This document shows positions 41,138 through 52,002 of a stretch of 64,000 bases of DNA, in pieces (the first letter of the stretch is position 1; the number at the start of each line of letters is the position of its first letter). The notes beneath the pieces were generated by a model, which saw only the letters and a list, made by a program, of their open reading frames with translations, had not been told where the DNA came from and made no database searches. A program made the position numbers and the translations under genes. The DNA comes from Planctomycetaceae bacterium (lineage in GTDB: Bacteria; Planctomycetota; Planctomycetia; Pirellulales; UBA1268). The stretch covers positions 20,946-84,945 of the forward strand of contig CANFQO010000001.1 in NCBI GenBank assembly GCA_947449135.1, written 5' to 3'.

Positions 41138-41559
41138 CCATATCGATCATGACCCCAGTGACGGCCGACGATCAGGGCGGCGAGGGTCCTCAGATTCTGC
41201 TCGTCTCGCCCGACCTTCTCTCCACGAGTCGGATCGCCGGATTGGCACGGGAAGCAGGAGGACGGTTGGCGACACTTCGCAACCTCGACGATCCTCTGCC
41301 GAGCGGCTCGTACGATCTTGTGCTGCTCGACTTGCAGGCTATGAGCGGTGACCCTGCAGTCCTGGTAACGAAGGTGATCGCCCTCCTGAATCCACAACGG
41401 GAGGCCCAGCCCGGAAAGCTGGCGCGGATCGTGGCCTTCGGGCCGCACGTCGCCAAAGACCGGCTCGATCAGGCAAAAGCGGCCGGAGCCGACGCGTCGG
41501 TAAGCCGAGGCGAACTCCTCGGCGGCTTTCCCGCGATCGTCAAACGCTGGTACGGCTGA
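41134..41559 (+). CDS. receiver-like small protein
   Basis: ATGA overlap with the PII-like stop; PQILLVSPDLLSTSRIAGLAREAGGRLATLRNLDD...SYDLVLLDLQAMSGDPAVL...VAFGPHV...AGADASVSRGEL. Confidence 0.7.
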   Translation: MTISIMTPVTADDQGGEGPQILLVSPDLLSTSRIAGLAREAGGRLATLRNLDDPLPSGSYDLVLLDLQAMSGDPAVLVTKVIALLNPQREAQPGKLARIVAFGPHVAKDRLDQAKAAGADASVSRGELLGGFPAIVKRWYG

Positions 41560-41715
41560 ATCGCATCTGAGTAATGCTGAGCGGGGTAACCGACTGTTGA
41601 ACGAGCCGGGGGTCGGGGGAAGCCGGAGCGAGTCGGGCTATCCTGCCCTCGAGTCGGAGGCTTTCGCCGCCCCCGGCGGTTTGGGCCGCTCTATAAGTGT
41701 CGAACGCGATCACAG

Positions 41716-42951
41716 TCACGCGTTGCCGGCCGGCTCCTCCAGCACCACTTCGTCGAACTCCGTCCCGTCGACGTCCTGGCGCAGGAGCAGATAGCCCGCC
41801 GTGGCAATGGCCCAGAAGTAGCCCCAGCCGAACGAGGAGAGCAGCCATTGCAGGCCACGCATCCAGAAGCCGATGGCCCGGGCGCCCCACGGTGCCGATG
41901 CCGCCGTGTTTCCAGCCGCAGCCACGCCTTCCATGACCGCCGCGGTGCGATCATGCCCCATGCCAAAGCTGGCAGCCCACATCGCCAGCGTGCCGGTGGC
42001 ATCGGCGAAAACTCCCGCGGCGGCCAGCGAGGGCAGCGCCACGAGCAGAGCGATCAGGCCATAAAATGCGTAGTGGAGCGGCCGCTGGTAGAGGTAGGAA
42101 AACGCCGTGGAGATGGCCTGAAAGCTGTCGCCCCGTTCCACCCCGACAGCCGCCACCATCAGCGGCCAGCCCGCCAAGAGACCGACTGCGAGGATGGCCA
42201 GCACGATGGCGCCGATGAGAACGACTGGCCAGATAGCCCCAGCCAACGCGAGCCCGATGTCGGTCCGCATCAACAGCCCAAGCACGGCCCCGGGCACGGC
42301 CAGCGCGACGATGCCCAGGAGCACGAAGGCGACGGCGTTGAATGCCGAGCCCCACTTTCGCGTGCCGTAGAAAATGGCATCAACGAGCCCCGGGGCATCC
42401 TCGCCAATCAGCTTGAGTGCGACATGGCGGGTGATGGCGGTGCCGAAGATCGCCCAGACGAGCGCAAACCACCCCAACCGCGCAATCGCCCCAAACATCT
42501 GGCCGATCGTGGCCGACGGCTGAAAGGGCACCGACACCAGCCGCAGCACATCGGCTGCAGAGGCCGGCAGCCGGTCGATCAGCCCGAGCAGTCCCGGCAG
42601 TACCTCGCGACTCGGCACGAGCAGCCGGTCGGCTGCGGGGAGTGAGTCAGAGGCGAGCTGCAGGGCCACGGGGCCGTCTGGCGAGCCGATCGCACGCACG
42701 GCAGCCACGGCGGTCCGTTCGGCCCCCGCCAGTCGCAGGCTGTCGGCGAGTGACCAGCCGGCCCATGTTGCCAGGCAGCCCAACGCGGCCAGCAGGATAA
42801 CGGTTGGAGAAAAGGCGACACCAGCGGCCCGAAATAAAATCCACCAGGGCAGGGCCTCGCTCCACTGGATCGCCTGCACAGTGTTCATCGGCTGTGAGAT
42901 CTGCGGTGGGCTCTCTGCCGAGACCGGGGCGGGGCTGGCTGGATCGGACAT
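41716..42951 (-). CDS. multi-pass membrane protein, hypothetical
   Basis: 411 aa; many hydrophobic segments (MFGAIARLGWFALVWAIFGTAITRHVALKLI..., GAIWPVVLIGAIVLAILAVGLLAGWPLMVAAVGVERGDSFQAISTAFSYLYQRP). Confidence 0.8.
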   Translation of the reverse strand: MSDPASPAPVSAESPPQISQPMNTVQAIQWSEALPWWILFRAAGVAFSPTVILLAALGCLATWAGWSLADSLRLAGAERTAVAAVRAIGSPDGPVALQLASDSLPAADRLLVPSREVLPGLLGLIDRLPASAADVLRLVSVPFQPSATIGQMFGAIARLGWFALVWAIFGTAITRHVALKLIGEDAPGLVDAIFYGTRKWGSAFNAVAFVLLGIVALAVPGAVLGLLMRTDIGLALAGAIWPVVLIGAIVLAILAVGLLAGWPLMVAAVGVERGDSFQAISTAFSYLYQRPLHYAFYGLIALLVALPSLAAAGVFADATGTLAMWAASFGMGHDRTAAVMEGVAAAGNTAASAPWGARAIGFWMRGLQWLLSSFGWGYFWAIATAGYLLLRQDVDGTEFDEVVLEEPAGNA

Positions 42952-43042
42952 ATGTTTTTCTCCCTCGTCGATGGAGCGACCGGAATCATGCGGCGGGGCA
43001 GAGCCCGCGCGGGCACGAGTATACGCCCGGCGACGTCCAGGC

Positions 43043-43210
43043 CTACTCGTCGCCTTCTTCTTCGTCGGACTGCGGCTTCTTTTCAGGGACAGCGTAGGCC
43101 TCGTCGAGCCAGCGGCCGAGGTCGATCAGACGGCAACGCTCGCTGCAAAACGGGGCCGTTGGCGTGGTGTCGAGCTTCACGTCTGCATCGCAGACCGGGC
43201 AGCGTGGCAT
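43043..43210 (-). CDS. yacG: YacG-type zinc-binding protein (DNA gyrase inhibitor family)
   Basis: 55 aa [55 protein letters not shown]; below the ORF-track size limit. Confidence 0.88.
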   Translation of the reverse strand: MPRCPVCDADVKLDTTPTAPFCSERCRLIDLGRWLDEAYAVPEKKPQSDEEEGDE

Positions 43211-43213
43211 GGT

Positions 43214-43519
43214 CTACTCCGATCCTTTTCCGTTGCCACCGCCGCCGCCAGAGTCGGATTTCCCAGAATCTGTTTTCTTGCCACCGCCATCGGCTTTTCC
43301 GCCCGAATCAGCGGCGGCGCCCTTCTTATATGACTCGCTGCGGTAGTCGGTCTTGTAGAAGCCCGAGCCCTTGAACACGATCGCTCCGCCGGCACCGATC
43401 AGTCGCCGCAGCTTCTTTTTTCCGCATTCCGGACAGGTCTTCTTCACGCTGTCGGTCATCGACTGGAACAGCTCGAAGGCATGCCCGCAGCCATCGCAGA
43501 CGTAATCGTAGGTGGGCAT
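43214..43519 (-). CDS. FmdB-family zinc ribbon protein
   Basis: MPTYDYVCDGCGHAFELFQSMTDSVKKTCPECGKKKLRRLIGAGGAIVFKGSGFYKTDYR. Confidence 0.93.
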   Translation of the reverse strand: MPTYDYVCDGCGHAFELFQSMTDSVKKTCPECGKKKLRRLIGAGGAIVFKGSGFYKTDYRSESYKKGAAADSGGKADGGGKKTDSGKSDSGGGGGNGKGSE

Positions 43520-43525
43520 GGTTCA

Positions 43526-44065
43526 TCACTCCTTGGAAACAATGACCTGGGCCGGCCGTACCACCCGATCGTGCAGTTTGTATCCCTGGCTGGCGACCCC
43601 CACGACCGTGCCGGCAGCCACACCGGCCACCGCCTGCTGGAGGATCGCTTCGTGGACGTTCGGATCAAACGGCCGGCCATCCGTTTCAATGGTCTTGCAG
43701 CCGTGGCTGTCGAGCACTTTTTCCAGTTGCTGGGCTGTCATCCGGAAGCCAGAGCGCAAGCTCTCAACGTCCGCAGTGTTTTCACTGGCGTCGATCGCCC
43801 GGCGAACGGTGTCGAGGACCGGGAGCAGGTCGCGGAGCAGGTCGATCTCGCGATAGCGAATCGCGTCCTCGTATTCCCGACGGGAACGCTTCCGAAAATT
43901 CTCAAGCTCGGCCTGAGCCCGGAGCACGCGATCCTCTGCGTCGCGCAGCTGCTGGGCAACTGCGTCGTCGAACGGCACCCGCCCCGCCACCGGCTCAGCG
44001 CCGTCTGCAGCGGACGACGGGTTCTCGGCTGGCGGATCGAGATCATCCTGGTCGGCTGGAGTCAT
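43526..44065 (-). CDS. grpE: nucleotide exchange factor GrpE
   Basis: RVLRAQAELENFRKRSRREYEDAIRYREIDLLRDLLPVLDTVRRAI...FDPNVHEAILQQ...VGVASQGYKLHDRVVRPAQVIVSK. Confidence 0.95.
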   Translation of the reverse strand: MTPADQDDLDPPAENPSSAADGAEPVAGRVPFDDAVAQQLRDAEDRVLRAQAELENFRKRSRREYEDAIRYREIDLLRDLLPVLDTVRRAIDASENTADVESLRSGFRMTAQQLEKVLDSHGCKTIETDGRPFDPNVHEAILQQAVAGVAAGTVVGVASQGYKLHDRVVRPAQVIVSKE

Positions 44066-45255
44066 GATTGGCTCTCTTTCTTTTTTGTGGGCTTCTCGTC
44101 CCGTGGCTTTTCGGTGGGGCTGGCAGCCTCTTTCGGCTGAAAATACTCACCCAAACGGCTGAAGAAGCTCGATCGTTTCGGGCTCACGGACTTCTGTTCC
44201 TCGGCCGCCAGTTCCCGCAGCAACTGCTCCGCCTTTGGCGAGAGCGTCTTGGGCACCTCCACGTGCACATGCACGTGAAGGTCGCCAATACCGCGGCCGC
44301 GCACCTCGGGCATACCGAGCCCTTTCACGCGGACCACATCGCCGGCCTGCGTCCCCCGCGCGATCGCCAGCGGCTTCGGTCCGTCGAGTGTCGGTACCTC
44401 GACGGTTGCCCCGAGCGCCGCCTGACTGAATGTGATCGGCACCTCGCAATGCAGATCACGGCCCTCACGGGTCAGAAACGGATGGTCCTCGATCTCGATC
44501 ACGCAGTAGCAGTCGCCTGGGGGCCCGCCATTGGCTCCCGGCTCGCCCTCTCCAGCCAGCCGCACGCGGACGTCGCGATCGACTCCGGCGGGAATCGTGA
44601 CACGCCGCTCGACCTGCTCGACGGAGAGCCCCTCTCCGGCACAGTCGGGACATTTCTCACGGATGATGGTGCCGGCACCACGGCACGAGGGACACGTGGT
44701 CTGCAGGCGGAAGACGCCGGCAGACTGGATCACCTGCCCATGTCCCGCGCAATACTCGCAGGGCTGCGGCTTCGTACCCTTCTTCGCACCGGTACCGTCG
44801 CATGAGCCACAGAGCTCATGCCTGGAAAACTCGACGGTCTTCGTCGCTCCGCGGGCGGCCTCCAGAAGGGAGAGGGAGACGCTCGTACCCACATCGCGGC
44901 CCTGCCGCGCCCGGTTGGCCCGGCGACCGCCGCCACCAGCACCGCTGAACACGCCACCACCACCGAACAGATCACCGAACGCGTCGAAGATGTCCGAAAG
45001 ATCGTTGAACTCATGGCGGCCGCCGCCCTGGAGGCCCGCATGACCGTAACGGTCATAGCGGGCCCGGAGTTCATCATTGGAAAGCACCTCGAAGGCCCTG
45101 GCCGCCTCCTTGAAGCGATCGGAAGCCTCCGTGTTTCCAGGGTTTTTGTCGGGGTGAAACCTGATCGCCAGCTTGCGGTATGCGTCGGCAATCACCGCAC
45201 CATCGGCACGGCGTTCCACTCCCAGAACTTCGTAGTAATCGCGCTCGTTGGCCAT
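44062..45255 (-). CDS. dnaJ: molecular chaperone DnaJ
   Basis: MANERDYYEVLGVERRADGAVIADAYRKLAIRFHPDKNPG; four CxxCxGxG-like repeats (CGSCDGTG, CEYCAGHG, CPSCRGAG, CPDCAGEG). Confidence 0.96.
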   Translation of the reverse strand: MANERDYYEVLGVERRADGAVIADAYRKLAIRFHPDKNPGNTEASDRFKEAARAFEVLSNDELRARYDRYGHAGLQGGGRHEFNDLSDIFDAFGDLFGGGGVFSGAGGGGRRANRARQGRDVGTSVSLSLLEAARGATKTVEFSRHELCGSCDGTGAKKGTKPQPCEYCAGHGQVIQSAGVFRLQTTCPSCRGAGTIIREKCPDCAGEGLSVEQVERRVTIPAGVDRDVRVRLAGEGEPGANGGPPGDCYCVIEIEDHPFLTREGRDLHCEVPITFSQAALGATVEVPTLDGPKPLAIARGTQAGDVVRVKGLGMPEVRGRGIGDLHVHVHVEVPKTLSPKAEQLLRELAAEEQKSVSPKRSSFFSRLGEYFQPKEAASPTEKPRDEKPTKKKESQS

Positions 45256-45286
45256 TTCCAGACTGTCCAGAAACAGAAATGATCAC

Positions 45287-45317
45287 CTGGGAAAAGACCG
45301 CGGACGGCTTTTACCAG
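45287..45317 (-). terminator. intrinsic-type terminator between groEL1 and dnaJ
   Basis: Minus strand CTGGTAAAAGCCGTCCGCGGTCTTTTCCCAG: A-tract, GC stem with UCCG loop, T-tract, 7 bp after groEL1 stop. Confidence 0.55.
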
Positions 45318-45323
45318 TGACAG

Positions 45324-46943
45324 TCAGCGAACGCTGCCTTCGGCTCGGTGCTTCTTGGCGTCATCCTTGTCGAGATTGGTGACAAGTGCCTCGGTCGTGA
45401 GCATCAGGCCGGCAATACTCGCCGCGTTGGTGAGAGCCACGCGAACGACCTTGACCGGATCGATGATTCCCGCCTTGAGCATGTCGACATACTCGCCCTT
45501 GTTGGCGTCGTAGCCCATGTTGAGCGGCTTGTCGGCCACTTCGTCGGCCACCACCGCGCCGTCGATCCCACCATTGTCGGCAATCTGCCGGATGGGAGCC
45601 TCGAGCGAGTGGAGAACGATGTCGACGCCGATCTTTTCGTCGCCCTTGGCCGAAGCGCGGGCCTTTTCCACCGCCTCACGGCAGCGGAGCAGCGCCACGC
45701 CACCACCCGGCACGATCCCTTCTTCGACGGCCGCCCGCGTGGCATGCAGGGCGTCCTCGACGCGGGCCTTCTTCTGCTTCATCTCCGCCTCGGTACCAGC
45801 TCCGACCGAGACGATCGCTACGCCGCCGGTCAGCTTGGCGAGCCGCTCCTGCAGCTTTTCGCGATCGTATTCGCTTTCAGTGCCCTCGATCTGGGTGCGC
45901 AGCTGGTGCACGCGCGACTTCACGTCGTCCTGCTTGCCGGCTCCCTGCACGATCGTCGTCTCATTCTTGTCGACCGTGATCTTCTTGGCTCGGCCAAGAT
46001 GCGAGAGGTCGAGATTCTCGAGCTTCAGCCCAAGATCCTCGGAAATCAGCGTGCCACCGGTGAGGGTGGCGATGTCGCCGAGCATCGCCTTGCGACGGTC
46101 GCCGAAGCCCGGGGCCTTCGACGCGCAGATGTTCAGCACTCCACGCAGCTTGTTGACCACCAGCGCCGTAAGGGCGTCGCCATCGACATCCTCGGCAATG
46201 ATGAGCAGCGGCTTGCCCGACTGCGCCACCTTCTCGAGCAGGGGCAGCAGATCGCGCAGGTTGGAGATCTTCTTCTCGTGGATCAGGATCAGGGCGTCAT
46301 CAAGCTGGCAGAGCATCTCGGCCGGCTTGTTGACGAAGTACGGGGAGACAAACCCCTTGTCGAACTGCATGCCGTCGACGAACCGCACTGTGGTCTCGGT
46401 CGTCTTACCTTCTTCGACCGTGATCACGCCGTCCTTGCCGACACGCTGCAGCGCCTCGGCCAACAGATCGCCGATCGACCGATCGTTGTTGGCACTGATG
46501 GCCCCGACCTGTGCGACCTCTTCAGGCCGCTCAACCTTCCGCGCGATCTCCATGAGGCGTCCCACCGCTGCGGCCACACCCTTGTCGATGCCGCGGCGAA
46601 CGGCCGTCGGATTGCTGCCGGCCGCCACGTTCCGCGTGCCCTCGCGGAAAATCGCCCGGGCAAGCACCGTCGCCGTGGTCGTGCCGTCACCGGCAAGGTC
46701 CGACGTCTTCGACGCAACTTCGTTCACGAGTTTGGCGCCCATGTTCTCGAAGGCATCCTCGAGATCCACCTCTTTGCTCACCGTCACGCCGTCCTTGGTG
46801 ACGGTGGGGCCGCCAAACGACTTGTCGATGATCACGTTGCGGCCGGTCGGCCCCATCGTGACGGCGACGGCGCCGGCCAGTTTCTCGACGCCCTTGAGCA
46901 GTTTGGCACGGGCGTTGTCGTCGAACAGCAGTTGCTTGGGCAC
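45324..46943 (-). CDS. groEL: 60 kDa chaperonin GroEL, paralog 1 (no GGM tail)
   Basis: 539 aa; [91 protein letters not shown]; ends [20 protein letters not shown] start. Confidence 0.95.
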   Translation of the reverse strand: MPKQLLFDDNARAKLLKGVEKLAGAVAVTMGPTGRNVIIDKSFGGPTVTKDGVTVSKEVDLEDAFENMGAKLVNEVASKTSDLAGDGTTTATVLARAIFREGTRNVAAGSNPTAVRRGIDKGVAAAVGRLMEIARKVERPEEVAQVGAISANNDRSIGDLLAEALQRVGKDGVITVEEGKTTETTVRFVDGMQFDKGFVSPYFVNKPAEMLCQLDDALILIHEKKISNLRDLLPLLEKVAQSGKPLLIIAEDVDGDALTALVVNKLRGVLNICASKAPGFGDRRKAMLGDIATLTGGTLISEDLGLKLENLDLSHLGRAKKITVDKNETTIVQGAGKQDDVKSRVHQLRTQIEGTESEYDREKLQERLAKLTGGVAIVSVGAGTEAEMKQKKARVEDALHATRAAVEEGIVPGGGVALLRCREAVEKARASAKGDEKIGVDIVLHSLEAPIRQIADNGGIDGAVVADEVADKPLNMGYDANKGEYVDMLKAGIIDPVKVVRVALTNAASIAGLMLTTEALVTNLDKDDAKKHRAEGSVR

Positions 46944-47009
46944 GAGTCGTTACTCCTGGAAAGTGACTGTGAGAGAGGGATTTTTACTGAATGGAATACG
47001 CCGGGCCGA

Positions 47010-47315
47010 TCAGCCCATGACCTTCGCGAGGATGTCGCTCTCGCGCAGAATCTTCACGTCGTGGCCGTCGACCTCGATGTCGCTGCCGGAATACTTGCCG
47101 TAGATCACCTGATCGCCGATCGCGACCGAGAGCGGCGCCCGACCGCCGTGCTCCAGCAACTTGCCCGGACCCATGGCCACCACGTGGCCACGCTGCGGCT
47201 TCTCCTTGGCGGAATCGGGCAGCACGATGCCACCGGCGGTTCGCTCTTCAGCCTCAACGGGCTCCACCACCACGCGGTCATCGAGAGGACGGATCTTCAG
47301 ATTCTTGGCAGCCAT
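47010..47315 (-). CDS. groES: co-chaperonin GroES
   Basis: [57 protein letters not shown]...[28 protein letters not shown]. Confidence 0.96.
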   Translation of the reverse strand: MAAKNLKIRPLDDRVVVEPVEAEERTAGGIVLPDSAKEKPQRGHVVAMGPGKLLEHGGRAPLSVAIGDQVIYGKYSGSDIEVDGHDVKILRESDILAKVMG

Positions 47316-47422
47316 GTGTCATTCACTCCAAAACAAAGGAAAAAAAGAGGGTAAAAACCAGTACGTCAATTGGGGAGCGAAGGAGCCGCCGAGCCGAAGC
47401 CGGCTGGCCCTGTCGCCGCCGA

Positions 47423-49135
<1,713 letters not shown>

Positions 49136-49238
49136 GAGAAACTCCTCCAAAAATTGACGAATGAAACGACGTACAAGAAAAAGTGCGGGAAGAAAACGTG
49201 TTGAATTGGCAGTCCGGGCAGCGGCGGCTGGAAAAGGA

Positions 49239-49255
49239 AGCAACCGGCGTGCCAA
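49239..49255 (-). promoter_or_regulatory. sigma-54 (-24/-12) promoter upstream of groEL2
   Basis: Minus strand TTGGCACGCCGGTTGCT matches YTGGCACG-N4-TTGCW; about 100 bp upstream of the GTG start. Confidence 0.6.
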
Positions 49256-49395
49256 AGTCTTTCAGTTCTATGGAAACAGGATCGGCCCGGCGGTCTTCCT
49301 AATGCCGACGCCAGCGGAATCTGCCGTCTGGACGCCATCTGGACCGAGTGCCGTTTTGGCAGGACACCGCCCCTATTTCAAGGAAGCTGCCTGGC

Positions 49396-50478
49396 TCACG
49401 GCGCCCAGTTGATCTGCCCCTCCAATCCGCGAACGAAGGCGGCCAGCAGGTCGGCCGTTCGGTCGGCATCGTCGAGCGAGATGGTCTCGACCGCGGAGTG
49501 CATGTAGCGGTTGGGCACGCTCACCAGGCCGGTCGCAACACCGGCACGAGTGGTCTGGAGGACGTTGGCGTCGGTCGGGGTGGCCCGACCGCTGGCACCC
49601 AATTGGAACGGGATCTCGCGGGCCTTGGCAGCCGCGACAAGCCTGTCCACCACGTGTGGATTCATGTTGGGACCTCGATAGACCACAGGCCCCTTGCCGA
49701 GCGCCACATCACCCTCAGACTTCTTGTCGATCGTGGGACAGTCGGTGGCGTGAGTCACGTCGACCGCGATGGCGACGTGTGGATCAACGCCATAGCAGCT
49801 GGTCTGCGCCCCGCGGAGACCAATCTCCTCCTGAACGGTCGAGGCCACATAGAGCGCACAGGGCAGCGGTCCAGCTGCAGCAGCCCGGCGAAAAGCCTCC
49901 AGAACGACCCAGAGGCCGACTTTGTCGTCCATCGCGACCGAGCAGGCAAGATTTCGCCGCAGCGGCTGAAACCGAAGCTCGAACGTCACCGGATCGCCAA
50001 TGCGGATCACGCTCTCGACTTCGGCCTTGTCTCCGGCGCCGATGTCGATCCAGAGATCCTTCATCTTTGGCACCACTTTTCGCTCCTCGTCCGTGAGGAG
50101 ATGGATCGGCTTCCGCGACATGACGCCATTCACTGGCCCGTTGGCGGTCCAGATCACGACCCGGGCACCGACGAGCTGGATCGGGTCCCAGCCGCCGATG
50201 GGCTGTACCGAAATGAAACCGTCGGAATCGATGTATTGGACGATCAGGCCGATCTGGTCGCAGTGGCCCGCCAGCAGCATCCGCAGCGGAGCGTTCGGAT
50301 TTTTCGCTCCGATCACATTGCCGTGGGCATCGGTCACGACGGTATCGGCGATTCCTGCCAGATAGTCCCGTACCACCCGCTGGATCGGCTGCTCGTAGCC
50401 GGAGGGGCTCGGGGTTTCCAGAAGTCGCACGAGAAATTCGCGGGCCGACGTATCCAAGGCTTGAGACTCCTTCGCCAT
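49396..50478 (-). CDS. M42 family metallopeptidase (glutamyl aminopeptidase/cellulase M-like)
   Basis: FLVRLLETPSPSGYEQPIQRVVRDYL...LLAGHCDQIGLIVQYIDSDGFISVQPIGGWDP...VAMDDKVGLWVVLEAFRR...STVQEEIGLRGAQTS...DVTHATD. Confidence 0.93.
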   Translation of the reverse strand: MAKESQALDTSAREFLVRLLETPSPSGYEQPIQRVVRDYLAGIADTVVTDAHGNVIGAKNPNAPLRMLLAGHCDQIGLIVQYIDSDGFISVQPIGGWDPIQLVGARVVIWTANGPVNGVMSRKPIHLLTDEERKVVPKMKDLWIDIGAGDKAEVESVIRIGDPVTFELRFQPLRRNLACSVAMDDKVGLWVVLEAFRRAAAAGPLPCALYVASTVQEEIGLRGAQTSCYGVDPHVAIAVDVTHATDCPTIDKKSEGDVALGKGPVVYRGPNMNPHVVDRLVAAAKAREIPFQLGASGRATPTDANVLQTTRAGVATGLVSVPNRYMHSAVETISLDDADRTADLLAAFVRGLEGQINWAP

Positions 50479-50690
50479 GATGGCGGTGACGCATGGGCAG
50501 GATCGACAGAGCGTGCTGTTGTACGCGATCCGGCACAAACCGCACAGCAGCCAACAGCCCCAGTCCCGGCAGTGCCCGCACGACCGTCACAACCGGATCG
50601 GGGCGGGAAACCGCACGCCGTGCTTCCAGCCGCAAGCTAGGCTCATTACGATCAGAGATTCATCCTGCTTTCCCTGGAGTCGTTTCCGCC

Positions 50691-51992
50691 ATGAACGCAC
50701 CAGTCCGTGTCGGCGTTGTCGGGTTGGGCACCGTCGGTTCGGGTGTCGTCCGTCTGCTCGTCGAGTCGGCTGACCATATAACGCGCCACGCCGGCCGACC
50801 GATCATCGTCGAGAAGGCTGTCGTGCGCGATGTCGCCAAGCCGCGGAGCGTGCCTGTACCAGGCGGTCGAATCTCGTCCGACATCCGCGACATCTCGGAA
50901 GATCCATCAATTTCCGTGGCCGCGCTCCTTGTCGGTGGGCTTGAGCCGGCGCGATCGATGATGATCGAGCTGCTGGAGCACGGCAAGGATGTCGTCACCG
51001 CCAACAAGGCGCTGCTGGCGGAGCATGGGCCGGAGCTGTTCGAGCTGGCCCGAAAGCGGGGCCGGTCAATCGCCTTCGAGGCGGCCGTAGCCGGTGGCAT
51101 TCCGATCGTGGCTGCCATCGGCGAGTGCCTGGCTGCCAACCGAATCGAATCGATTCGGGGGATCTTGAACGGCACGAGTAACTTCATCCTGAGCCGCATG
51201 GAGGAGGATGGAGCCGACTACGCCGAAGTGCTCAAGCTCGCGCAGTCCAAGGGCTTTGCCGAGGCCGATCCATCGATGGACGTCGATGGCACCGACGCCA
51301 CGCAGAAGCTCGCCATTCTGGCGCACCTCGCCTTCGGCGTCTGGGTGCCATGGGCCGAGATCCCGCGGACGGGCATCGACGGCATCGACCTCGACCTCCT
51401 GAACTACGCCGGCGAACTCGGCTACAGGATCAGGCTGGTGGCCGTGGCCAGCCGTAACGACGGGCGGCTCGCGATGCGAGTGGCGCCGGCGCTGGTGAAG
51501 ATCGGCACGCCGCTGGCCGAGACCCGGGGTGCCTATAACGCCGTGAGCATCGTCGGGGATGCGGTCGGCCGAATGTTTTTCCATGGTTTGGGCGCCGGCC
51601 AGATGCCGACCGCATCGGCCGTAGTCGCCGACATCATCGACACCGTGGTGGGCCGGACAGCGATCACGTTCCGCACGACCGGCGTTTTGGAAGCCGACAC
51701 GCCCGCAGCCAAGATCAGCGACACAGAGGCGAATGAACGGCACTTTCTGCGGATTCTCGTCAAGGATCAGCCGGGGGTGTTGGCGAAGATCACCGGCACG
51801 CTCGGTGACCACGGCATCTCGATTGCATCGGTCATCCAGCATGATGTTTCGGCATCCTCGGGCGCGGGGGTGCCGCTGGTGATCATGACCCATGCCTGCG
51901 CGTCGAGCGCGGTGCAGCAGGCGGTCGCCATGATCGACACGTCCGACGTTGTCCAAGGGAAAAGCGTCTGCCTGAGCGTGCTTGAGGAGTAA
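50691..51992 (+). CDS. hom: homoserine dehydrogenase with C-terminal ACT domain
   Basis: VRVGVVGLGTVGSGVVRLL...VVTANKALLAEHGPELF...EAAVAGGIPIVAAIGECLAANRIESIRGILNGTSNFILSRM...DQPGVLAKITGTLGDHGISIASVIQ. Confidence 0.96.
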   Translation: MNAPVRVGVVGLGTVGSGVVRLLVESADHITRHAGRPIIVEKAVVRDVAKPRSVPVPGGRISSDIRDISEDPSISVAALLVGGLEPARSMMIELLEHGKDVVTANKALLAEHGPELFELARKRGRSIAFEAAVAGGIPIVAAIGECLAANRIESIRGILNGTSNFILSRMEEDGADYAEVLKLAQSKGFAEADPSMDVDGTDATQKLAILAHLAFGVWVPWAEIPRTGIDGIDLDLLNYAGELGYRIRLVAVASRNDGRLAMRVAPALVKIGTPLAETRGAYNAVSIVGDAVGRMFFHGLGAGQMPTASAVVADIIDTVVGRTAITFRTTGVLEADTPAAKISDTEANERHFLRILVKDQPGVLAKITGTLGDHGISIASVIQHDVSASSGAGVPLVIMTHACASSAVQQAVAMIDTSDVVQGKSVCLSVLEE

Positions 51993-52002
51993 AGGACAAA
52001 CC

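Noticed and set aside
41666-41680. CCGCC-CCC-GGCGG hairpin after the receiver-like gene
   Set aside because: Short stem with only TTT following; too weak to call a terminator.
43003-43014. GCCCGCGCGGGC palindrome after yacG
   Set aside because: Short GC palindrome expected often by chance at this GC content; no U-tract.
45348-47354. 668-aa + strand ORF opposite groEL1/groES
   Set aside because: Antisense mirror frame of confidently assigned chaperonin genes; common in GC-rich DNA, no recognisable domains.
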